A model generated the notes under the pieces. The model saw only the letters and a list, made by a program, of their open reading frames with translations. It ran no database searches and had not been told where the DNA came from. Positions 6,658 to 14,081 of a stretch of DNA of 64,000 bases are shown here, one piece after another. Each line of letters opens with the position of its first letter. The stretch's first letter is position 1. Origin of the DNA: an uncultured Pseudomonadales bacterium (GTDB lineage Bacteria > Pseudomonadota > Gammaproteobacteria > Pseudomonadales > Azotimanducaceae); contig OX638346.1 of NCBI GenBank assembly GCA_951813515.1, positions 2,907,617-2,971,616 of the forward strand. The letters are read 5' to 3'. The translations under genes and the position numbers were made by a program.

Positions 6658-8505
6658 ATGTCCGTCCCGACCGAAGAAGTCGTCCGACATCTCGATTTCG
6701 TCCCCGAACCGGCCGTCGATCCCCTCATCTCCGAAACAGGTTCCGACCACCTCGACTTCATCCCCGACGATCCCGCCGAGCTGCGCCGCGCCGTCACCCG
6801 CATGGCGGCCCATATCAACCTCGCCGACTGGCGCTTCGTCAAGCTCATCGCCGCCATGGACCGCACCCGGGGATGGCGCGAGGGCGGCTACTGCAATCTC
6901 GGCAACTGGCTCGACCACCGCTGCGGCCTGGGGCCCTGCGCCTCGCGGGAGCGCATCCGCATCGGCCGGGCGCTTGAGAGGCTGCCCTGCATCGACGCCG
7001 CGTTCCGCGACGGCGCGATCAGCTATTCCAAGGTGCGGGCCATCACCCGGGTGGCGACGCCGCACACCGAGGCGATGCTGCTGGCGATCGCCGAGGGGAG
7101 CAGCGCGGCGCAGATCGAGAGCCTGGTCCGGACCTACGAGCGGGTCGGCGAAAGCGATCGCGGGCGCGCCAGCAGCGAGCAGCGGCGGGGCCTGAGCTGG
7201 TACTACGAGGACGGCATGCTGATCATGACCGCGGCGGTGCCGGCGGAGCGAGGCGCGCTCGTGATCGAGGCGCTGCGGCAGGTCGTCGACGGCAGGAAGG
7301 ACGAGGAGGAGGCGCGCTGCGCGTCCCTTCTGGGGGTCACCTATCCCGGGGAGACTGCCGAACCTGCGGCGTACGGGGAATCCGACGGGGTGCCGGCGGA
7401 AGGCGCTGGCGGGATTGACGGCGAAGCGGTGCCCGCGCAGGCCGAATGGACGGCGGTCGATGTTTCCGCGGAAACGCCGGCCGATCTTGCGGGCGGGCAC
7501 AATGGCGAGGTGGTCTCCCGGCCGGTTGCAAGCGCCGCTGTGTCCGATCCGGATGCCGCCATAGGCGTTTCCGCGGAAACTCCGGCTGATCATACGGGCG
7601 AGGACAGCGGCGAGGTGGTCTTCGCGCGGGCTGCAAGTACCACTGTCACCGACATGGATGTCTTCGGAGATGTTTCCGCGGAAACGGACGATCTTCCGGA
7701 CTGGCTGACATTCGCGCTATCGAGCAGGGAACAGCGCTTCGCCGACGCGCTGGTGGACATGGCCGAGCACTGCCTGGCGAGCCCCGCGGGGCACTGGAAG
7801 CGGCGCCGCACAGGCCGGCGCTACGAGGTGGTGCTGACCATCGACCGCAACGAGCTGGCCGCGAAGCGGTCGGCGGGCGGCGCGCGCTACCACGTCGAGC
7901 CGGACTGGGGCATCGACGAGGAGGATGCGCGCCACATCGCCTGCGACGCCGACCTCACCGAGTTCATCGAGGACGCGAGGGGCAATTTGCTCAACTACGA
8001 GCGCCGGCGGCGGATCGTGCCGGGGCCGCTGCTGCGGGCACTGAGGCTGCGCGACCAGAACCGCTGCCGCTTCCCGGGCTGCGCGCATCAGCGCTATGTC
8101 GAGGCGCACCATGTGAAGCACTGGATCGACGGCGGGGAGACCTGCCTCGAGAACCTCGTGCTGCTGTGCGGCGCGCATCACCGGATGCTGCACCACGGCG
8201 CCTTCCACATCGTGATCGAGGACGGTGACGTCGTCTTTGTTGGCCGGGACGGCGAAGTGATCGCGCCGGCGCTGAACCCGCAGTTTCCGGGTGTTTCCGC
8301 GGAAGTCCCGCTAGCACCCATCGGAACAGACATCCTCGATCAATCGTCGGCGGGGCGGGACCGCAGGAGCTCCGTGCTCAAGACGCATTCCGAACGGGAG
8401 ATCGTCGACATGCTGCACTTCCGCGAAGATTGGGGACGGAAGAAAAACGCAAGGTTTCGGAAGGAACTTCTGAAAATCAGTCCGGGGAACTTTATGACGA
8501 TCTAG
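6658..8505 (+). CDS. DUF222 / HNH endonuclease (13E12-repeat-like)
   Basis: 615 residues in one frame. An N-terminal DUF222-like helical domain (about 20-190; ELRRAVTRMAAHINLADWRFVKLI, then YSKVRAITRVATPHTEAMLL) is followed by a variable, acidic central region and a C-terminal HNH nuclease motif. The HNH motif starts CRFPGC at residue 470, continues VEAHHVKHWIDGG and ends NLVLLCGAHHRMLHHG, so the histidines, asparagine and zinc-binding cysteines are present. The central region contains imperfect 35-residue repeats, each opening with VSAET. This family is abundant in mycobacteria, where REP13E12 members are reported as SOS-regulated; cellular function is unsettled. Here the gene follows an IS630 fossil and a LexA-like site, suggesting damage-inducible expression. 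An adenine-rich 3' end and unusual length distinguish it from its neighbours. Confidence 0.85.
   Translation: MSVPTEEVVRHLDFVPEPAVDPLISETGSDHLDFIPDDPAELRRAVTRMAAHINLADWRFVKLIAAMDRTRGWREGGYCNLGNWLDHRCGLGPCASRERIRIGRALERLPCIDAAFRDGAISYSKVRAITRVATPHTEAMLLAIAEGSSAAQIESLVRTYERVGESDRGRASSEQRRGLSWYYEDGMLIMTAAVPAERGALVIEALRQVVDGRKDEEEARCASLLGVTYPGETAEPAAYGESDGVPAEGAGGIDGEAVPAQAEWTAVDVSAETPADLAGGHNGEVVSRPVASAAVSDPDAAIGVSAETPADHTGEDSGEVVFARAASTTVTDMDVFGDVSAETDDLPDWLTFALSSREQRFADALVDMAEHCLASPAGHWKRRRTGRRYEVVLTIDRNELAAKRSAGGARYHVEPDWGIDEEDARHIACDADLTEFIEDARGNLLNYERRRRIVPGPLLRALRLRDQNRCRFPGCAHQRYVEAHHVKHWIDGGETCLENLVLLCGAHHRMLHHGAFHIVIEDGDVVFVGRDGEVIAPALNPQFPGVSAEVPLAPIGTDILDQSSAGRDRRSSVLKTHSEREIVDMLHFREDWGRKKNARFRKELLKISPGNFMTI
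7462..7685 (+). repeat. 35-codon tandem repeats headed by the palindrome GTTTCCGCGGAAAC
   Basis: The 14-base perfect palindrome GTTTCCGCGGAAAC occurs at 7462-7475, 7567-7580 and 7672-7685, exactly 105 bases apart, always in the same frame (VSAET). Sequence between the palindromes is only partly conserved (PAD, GEVV), so the palindrome is the best conserved part. A fourth, one-arm-mutated copy (GTTTCCGCGGAAGT) lies at 8293-8306. The core CCGCGG is a perfect hexamer. Confidence 0.85.
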
Positions 8506-9065
8506 GGTCGGTCCACGTCTCGCACGACGCCGGCATCGTCGGTCCAAAACTGGACAAGCGATCGCGAGTGGCGGCGGATGACTTCCCGGGCGCCCTGGTC
8601 TCCCCTGAGTTGCCCGAGTGCTTCGAAGTAGTCCGCAGCGAAGCCGACCGGATGCCCAGGGGTTCCCAGGTAAAGGGGCCGTACGATGCACCCGGGCGCT
8701 GCCAGGTCCCGGAGTTGGCGTAGCGTCGAAGCCTGCACGAATGGCATGTCGGCGAGAGCGACAAAAACAAAGGGATGGCCCACGGCTGCCGAGATTCCCG
8801 CAGCGAGGCTGCGTCCCATGCCCTCGGCTGCATCTTCCGCGATGACAATGGTGGGTTTCAGCGGCTCGACCAGCCGCGCGACGGCCTCGTCGTCCTGCTT
8901 CAGGACGATATACAGCTTGCTGAATGACGTTGCGTAGAGTTCTGCGGTACGCACCACCATGGGCGTACCGTCGAGGCTGTGGAGGCGCTTGTCGGTGCCG
9001 AAGCGGCGCGATGCGCCCGCCGCCAGCAGAACCGCCGCCGCACGGGCTGGGGTATCCGCGATCAA
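8502..9065 (-). CDS. MobA-like nucleotidyltransferase (MocA type)
   Basis: 187 residues. The N-terminal LLAAGASRRFGTDKRL is the G-x-G-x-R-x-G-type nucleotide site of the MobA/MocA family, and LADMPFVQASTL carries the metal-binding aspartate. C-terminal TPGHPVGFAADYFEALGQLRGDQGAREVI is typical of MocA-like proteins that attach CMP to molybdopterin. Its start overlaps the end of the XdhC-like gene by four bases, so the two form an operon. XdhC with MocA matures molybdenum hydroxylases of the xanthine dehydrogenase family. No such hydroxylase lies in this window, so the target enzyme is elsewhere. Exact nucleotide (CTP or GTP) cannot be told from sequence. Confidence 0.82.
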   Translation of the reverse strand: MIADTPARAAAVLLAAGASRRFGTDKRLHSLDGTPMVVRTAELYATSFSKLYIVLKQDDEAVARLVEPLKPTIVIAEDAAEGMGRSLAAGISAAVGHPFVFVALADMPFVQASTLRQLRDLAAPGCIVRPLYLGTPGHPVGFAADYFEALGQLRGDQGAREVIRRHSRSLVQFWTDDAGVVRDVDRP

Positions 9066-10066
9066 GCGGCTCGCGTCACGGCTTCAAGCTGGGTGTGGGT
9101 GGCGGACGCGACGCTATAACGTACGGCGGTGATTTCCGCGAGAATCGCGACGGCGATTTCCGGGGGTGTCTTGCTGCCGATGGGCAGGCCGATCGGAGCA
9201 TGCAGCCGCGCGATCTCGGCGTCAGTGAGCTCCAGCGCCTTCAGGCGTTCGCGTCGGTTGGCCGATGTACGCGTGGACCCCATCGCGCCGATGTAGAACG
9301 CGTCTGTCTTGAGGGCCACCATCATGCCCATGTCGTCTATGCGCGGGTCGTGCGTGAGTGCGACGATCGCTGTCAGGGGATCACTGGCGTGCTTCTGAAT
9401 GGCATCGTCGGGCATGTCGTTGATCTTCGTTACGCCAGCGACGGAGAACTCATCGAGCAGGTGCGCGCGCGGGTCGCACACGGTCACCTGGTAGTCGAGC
9501 GCCTGCGCCATTTCCGCCACGTACGCCGAGACCATGCCGGAACCGATGATGAAGAGCTGGAACTGCGGGCCATAGGTGTGCCGGAGAACCCGTGCTTCGC
9601 CGTCGTAGTGCAACGGCGCGTGCGCGTCCACATCCTCGATGGAGGTCGCGCCATTGCGAAGATCGACGGTGCGTCGAACGGAGCGGCGGCCGACAACGCG
9701 ATCCCGGAGATGCCCGAAGTGACCGCGGTAGGCGTCGTCCGCGGGCAACGGTTCGACGACTATATTCAGGTGTCCGCCGCAGGGAAGCCCCAGCCGCTCG
9801 GTTTCTTCCGGGGTGATGCCGTATTGAAAAAACTGCGCCCGCTCGCGGGCGAGTTCGCCGGACGTGAGCTTCTCCAGCAGGTCGTCTTCGACGCACCCGC
9901 CGGACAGGGAACCCCGCACCTGGCCGGCGCGGTTGCACGTCAACAACGAGCCCACGGGGCGGGGGGAAGAACCCCAGGTTTCCACCACGGTGGCGAGCCA
10001 GCACGACTCGTCGGAATCGAGCCATTGGCAGACCTGGTCGAGCACCTGTTGGTCAACGGCTTGCAT
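9062..10066 (-). CDS. xdhC: XdhC/CoxI family molybdenum-enzyme maturation protein
   Basis: 334 residues. The N-terminal XdhC/CoxI domain shows the family signatures (ATVVETWGSSPRPVGS about residues 25-40; GSLSGGCVEDDL about 52-63, with the conserved cysteine). A Rossmann-like C-terminal domain follows (LFIIGSGMVSAYVAEMAQALDY; ALKTDAFYIGAMGSTRT; LHAPIGLPIGSKTPPEIAVAI). XdhC binds molybdenum cofactor and helps sulphurate and insert it into xanthine dehydrogenase-type enzymes. It is the first gene of a two-gene operon with the MocA-like transferase. The family call is strong; the partner hydroxylase is not visible. Confidence 0.9.
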   Translation of the reverse strand: MQAVDQQVLDQVCQWLDSDESCWLATVVETWGSSPRPVGSLLTCNRAGQVRGSLSGGCVEDDLLEKLTSGELARERAQFFQYGITPEETERLGLPCGGHLNIVVEPLPADDAYRGHFGHLRDRVVGRRSVRRTVDLRNGATSIEDVDAHAPLHYDGEARVLRHTYGPQFQLFIIGSGMVSAYVAEMAQALDYQVTVCDPRAHLLDEFSVAGVTKINDMPDDAIQKHASDPLTAIVALTHDPRIDDMGMMVALKTDAFYIGAMGSTRTSANRRERLKALELTDAEIARLHAPIGLPIGSKTPPEIAVAILAEITAVRYSVASATHTQLEAVTRAA

Positions 10067-10206
10067 GCGCGTAGTGTATCACCGGCAATTTGGGGTCAAT
10101 ACCCTGACGAAGGGAGCCTGCTGGACTATCCTGTCCCCGCCGGCCGCACACGGCAAGCCAATGTGGGTGGCTAATGTCGGTAGCGCCGAAGGAGGGCGCG
10201 CGATGC

Positions 10207-10947
10207 ATGAAAGTAGAAGTTGATGGCGCAACGCTGTACGTCGAGGTCGATGGATCAAAGACCCGTCCGGCCCTGCTTCTGTGGCCCCCCGGGAGGTGCA
10301 CGCTGCGCGTGTGGGACGACCAGGTGCCGAGGCTGACCGGGCGCTTCCGCACCGTACGCATCGACGTCCGGGGTCTGGGCCGGAGTTCCCCGTCGGCGGA
10401 TCCCGAGACGCAATGCACCTTCGAGCAATATGCGAAAGACGCCTGTGACGTGCTCGACCACCTCGGTATCGAACGTTGTCACGTCTGGTCGCAGTCCTGG
10501 GGGTCTCGGCCCGCCATCGCGTTCTGCGCCCTGCACCCCGACCGGGTCATCTCCGCCGCCCTGTACGCGGCGAACACGGAGGAAGCCGACGTGCCGGCGC
10601 AGCGGGAGGGCTCAAAAGCCGCCGCCGCCATACGCCGCGAGGCCGGGATCGAGTCAAGCCCGCCGCCGAAGGGATTCTTCGATCATGACTATCCGGAAGC
10701 CGTCGACGCAACCATGGCCGCGACGCGTAAGTTCGACCTGGCGGCGGTCGTGGACAAACTGACCATGCCGGTGCTTATCGGCACGGGGAGCCACGATCCG
10801 AACCTGGTCTCGAGTCGCGTCATCGCGGCCACGGCCCCCAACGCGAGGTTGGCGGTACTTGAGAACGTCGGACACAACAGCATGCTCGAACACCCTGAAC
10901 TGGCCCTTAGGACGTTCCTCGAGTTCCACGACGGGTTGGGTACCTGA
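10207..10947 (+). CDS. Alpha/beta hydrolase
   Basis: 246 residues from the ATG at 10207, preceded by a GGAGGG ribosome site; an in-frame ATG at 10174 is possible but has a poorer context. The fold is a classic alpha/beta hydrolase: oxyanion region LLLWPPGR, strand VRIDVRGLGRSSPSA, nucleophile elbow SQSWG (Ser about residue 87), acid in GTGSHDPNLV and catalytic His in NVGHNSMLEHP. Similar proteins hydrolyse esters, lactones or epoxides, and the substrate cannot be told. The gene is convergent with the large TonB receptor gene, with 9 bases between them. Confidence 0.8.
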   Translation: MKVEVDGATLYVEVDGSKTRPALLLWPPGRCTLRVWDDQVPRLTGRFRTVRIDVRGLGRSSPSADPETQCTFEQYAKDACDVLDHLGIERCHVWSQSWGSRPAIAFCALHPDRVISAALYAANTEEADVPAQREGSKAAAAIRREAGIESSPPPKGFFDHDYPEAVDATMAATRKFDLAAVVDKLTMPVLIGTGSHDPNLVSSRVIAATAPNARLAVLENVGHNSMLEHPELALRTFLEFHDGLGT

Positions 10948-10956
10948 GGGCGATAC

Positions 10957-13900
10957 CTACGGCCGCCAGCGCACGCCGACCTCGACCGTTCGGCCAAGGG
11001 GATTGTGCGTCACCGGATCGTAGTTGAGCTGCCGATAGACCCGGGGCGGGTCTCGGTCGGCCGCATTCAGCACCGCGGCGTCCAGCGTCAGCCGGCCGTT
11101 CGGTGATGACCAACCGAAGGTGACGTCGTAGGTGACGTGGGCGTCGATGGGAGGCTCGCTGTCCGCATCGTGCCTGTACCCGGCGGTGTAGTGGATCGTC
11201 CAGCGCAGGCGAAGATTGCCGAACTCGGCGCCGAGCCACGCGCGGCCCTTCCATTCCAACACGGTGCGGGCGAGCGGGGTGTCGTAGTTCAGTCGCCCGA
11301 TGGCGTCGTAAGCGGGACCGAAGCCCCAGGCATCGATCTCCCAGGAGAGCGTTCTCGTCCCCGCGATCCCGGCGGTCCATTCCCCCCGGCCGGTGAGGGC
11401 GCTGTATTCCACCTTCAGATCCACGCCACCAGTGTTCGCATCCGGTCCGTTGACGACGCTGACGGAGATGGAGGAGATATCGGAGACGGCGCTCCGGCCG
11501 CCGAACTGGATGCGGTCGAAATACGGTGAGTCGACTGCGCACAGCGACTTCTCGGGCGGGCAGGCGATGTCGAGGACGCGCAGGTAAGGCTCCAGCACCA
11601 ATGGGTGCTCGAAAGCGTAGTGCCAGAGGTCGGCGCTGATGAACAGGCGGTCTGCCGTCGTCAGCCAGTGCTCGCGGTCAAGGATCGCGCCGATGTTGTA
11701 GGTCGTTGCCGTCTCGGGCTCGAGCATGGGGTTGCCGAGCGCGCGGATCGGCTTGAACGTAGCGATGCGTCCGATGAACTGGCGCGAGGTAGTGGCGATG
11801 CCCGGCTCGATCTGGTTGATCGTCGGCGCGCGGAACGTGGTGCCCGCTGACGCGCGAACGGTGAGGCTCGGCGACGCCTGCCAGCGCAGCGCCAGCTTGG
11901 GATCGATGCTGCTCAGGCCCTGCAGATGGTAGTGCTCCCATCGTAGGGAAAGCTGTGCGTTGACGTGCTCGGTGATCGATACGGCGGTTTCGCCGAACAG
12001 CGCGTAGATGTCGCGGTCCGCTTCGGCGTCGTATCCCGGCGGCAGGTAAATGAACACACCGGTGCGTCCCGAAGAACAGTCGGTAATCGCCGGGCCGCCG
12101 CGACAGGGATACCGTTCGAGATCCTGCAACGCGCCGCCCCGTGGACCGGCCTCGACGGAATATTCCTGGCGACCGTAGTGCTCGCGGCGCACCTGCGCAC
12201 CGACCGCGTACGCCACCGGCGTGCCGGCGAGACGCCAAGCGGTATCGCCATGCAATACGGCCTCAAGCGCCAGCAGCGAACTGTGGCCCTCGAAACCCCG
12301 GCTGGTGATGAGATAGTCCGCCAGGTCTTCCTGGTCAAGACCCGGCTCGTAGTCCGGGTTGCTCGCCCCCGGCACCTGCGGATGCGGCTGCATGGCGTTT
12401 GAGAACGGCGACCAGTAGCGGCACGGTCCCCGGCCCGCGTGATCGCGCAACGTCTGCCAGGGAAAGCGCAGGTGCCCATCTCCATCGTACTGGTTGGGGA
12501 CCAGAACTTCGCAGTCGTAGCCGGCGAGGCCGAGATGTGCCCGCACGCTGCGGTAGTGGAGGCCGTCGCCGTCCTCTTCGAGACGGCGCGCCCGCGCATA
12601 CGTGAGCGCCGCGTTCCAGGAAGCGGCACGCCAGTTGCCTTGTGCCTCGAGAACGGCGCGCTCGGTCGCTGAATGGCGCGGATGTCCTCGCAGAGGCCCA
12701 CCCTGGCCATAGTGTCGTCCGTTGATCCATGCGACGTTCTGCCACGCCGGCGGCACGCCCGCCGCATCCTGTTCACCGCCGTCTCCGCGCCAGCGGCAGT
12801 GCTCGGCGTCGCAATAGGCATAGTCGCCGTAGAGGTGAGGGTACCTGGCGGCCATGTCCACCAGCGCCGGGTTGCCGGCCTGAATCAGTCGTGACAGGTC
12901 GATCACTTCGCTCGGAGGGTACGAAGGTGACGTCTTCCAGCTTGGGACCTCCGTTCGGGCCACCAATAGTTCGCCGGAGATTCGCATGCCGTTGGCGAAA
13001 TCCCGGTAGCCCTCGGTGAACCATTGCCAGCGCAGCGTGTCCTGTACCAGGTTTACCAGCGGCGTGTACTGGAATCGGCATACGCCGCCCTCCGGTCTCG
13101 CCGGCGGGGCGTTGGTATGGGCGCCACCCACTCCCTCGCAGTTGGGGTCTACGATGCTGACGGCACGCATGGAAGAGGCGTCGCCAGCCGTTTGTGCGAA
13201 CGCCGCGAGGGGTACGAATATGGCGGGCGTTCCGGTGCCGGACCAACCGCCCCTCGGATTCTCGGAATAGGGGCGCACGGCCCAGTCCCGCTCCACCATG
13301 GGCATCGGTGACCGGCGTTGGGCGCCAATGGAAGTGACGATGCCCGCCGCGCCGTCGCCGATGTCGACGCCGGCGGTCAATGCGAGTCGATCATCGCCGG
13401 ACGAACCGTTGACGAACTTGTGCCGCACTTCCGCCGCGACGCCTTCGTAATCCGACCGCGTGATGAAGTTCAGCACGCCGGCGATGGCGTCCGAGCCGTA
13501 AGTGGCCGCCGCCCCGTCGCGCAGCACCTCGATCCGTTCAAGCGCGGCGACGGGTAGCAGGTTGAGGTCGACGAAGAGTTGCGCCTGGTCGGGGATCGAT
13601 CCCGGCGACCAGGTCATTCGCCGGCTGTTCAGCAGCACCAGCGATCGGCTGGGACCGAGACCGCGAAGATTGGCCGTGGCCCGGTCCGCGCCAGTCCTCG
13701 TTCCGTATTGATCCGACTCGCCGTCCGCGCCCTGGCTGAATGACAGGTTGCGCAGCAGTTCGATGACGCCTGGCGAGCCCTCCGCCCTGAGGTCGTCCCG
13801 CGTGATCCGGGTGACGGGCAACGGGTCGTCCTCCGGCGTGCCTGGAATCCAGGTGCCGGTGACCACCACCTCCTCGATGACGTCGGAAGTGTCCCGCACC

Positions 13901-13974
13901 TGGGTTGTTGCGCTCGCCGCACAAGTGACGGCCAGGGCAACGAGTGAAGCGAGGACACTGTGGAGTTCGAACAT
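10957..13974 (-). CDS. TonB-dependent outer-membrane receptor (1)
   Basis: 1005 residues with a signal peptide (residues 1-23, ending AASA). The TonB box-like DVIEEVVVTG follows, then the plug domain (about 45-165; LRNLSFSQGADG, ANLRGLGPSRSLVLLNSRR, LERIEVLRDGAAATYGSDAIAGVLNFITR). The rest is a 22-strand-type barrel with long cysteine-containing loops (for example YAYCDAEHCRW, YPCRGGPAITDC). The barrel ends GRTVEVGVRWRP. It imports an unknown ligand across the outer membrane using TonB energy. It lies 107 bases downstream of a second receptor on the same strand; the two share the LNSRR/LNGRR plug motifs and may be ancient duplicates. No dedicated regulator sits next to them. Confidence 0.9.
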   Translation of the reverse strand: MFELHSVLASLVALAVTCAASATTQVRDTSDVIEEVVVTGTWIPGTPEDDPLPVTRITRDDLRAEGSPGVIELLRNLSFSQGADGESDQYGTRTGADRATANLRGLGPSRSLVLLNSRRMTWSPGSIPDQAQLFVDLNLLPVAALERIEVLRDGAAATYGSDAIAGVLNFITRSDYEGVAAEVRHKFVNGSSGDDRLALTAGVDIGDGAAGIVTSIGAQRRSPMPMVERDWAVRPYSENPRGGWSGTGTPAIFVPLAAFAQTAGDASSMRAVSIVDPNCEGVGGAHTNAPPARPEGGVCRFQYTPLVNLVQDTLRWQWFTEGYRDFANGMRISGELLVARTEVPSWKTSPSYPPSEVIDLSRLIQAGNPALVDMAARYPHLYGDYAYCDAEHCRWRGDGGEQDAAGVPPAWQNVAWINGRHYGQGGPLRGHPRHSATERAVLEAQGNWRAASWNAALTYARARRLEEDGDGLHYRSVRAHLGLAGYDCEVLVPNQYDGDGHLRFPWQTLRDHAGRGPCRYWSPFSNAMQPHPQVPGASNPDYEPGLDQEDLADYLITSRGFEGHSSLLALEAVLHGDTAWRLAGTPVAYAVGAQVRREHYGRQEYSVEAGPRGGALQDLERYPCRGGPAITDCSSGRTGVFIYLPPGYDAEADRDIYALFGETAVSITEHVNAQLSLRWEHYHLQGLSSIDPKLALRWQASPSLTVRASAGTTFRAPTINQIEPGIATTSRQFIGRIATFKPIRALGNPMLEPETATTYNIGAILDREHWLTTADRLFISADLWHYAFEHPLVLEPYLRVLDIACPPEKSLCAVDSPYFDRIQFGGRSAVSDISSISVSVVNGPDANTGGVDLKVEYSALTGRGEWTAGIAGTRTLSWEIDAWGFGPAYDAIGRLNYDTPLARTVLEWKGRAWLGAEFGNLRLRWTIHYTAGYRHDADSEPPIDAHVTYDVTFGWSSPNGRLTLDAAVLNAADRDPPRVYRQLNYDPVTHNPLGRTVEVGVRWRP

Positions 13975-14081
13975 TCGTTCCCTTCAGCACCGGGTCGGGG
14001 ACGCCTGAAAATATGCCGCATGGGCGATGTTGTCATCCCGCAGCACTTGAAGAAATGTGCGTGCGGGAGTGGAGCAGAATT

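Noticed and set aside
8924..10174. 416-codon open frame on the + strand
   Set aside because: Antisense to xdhC; no ribosome site or family.
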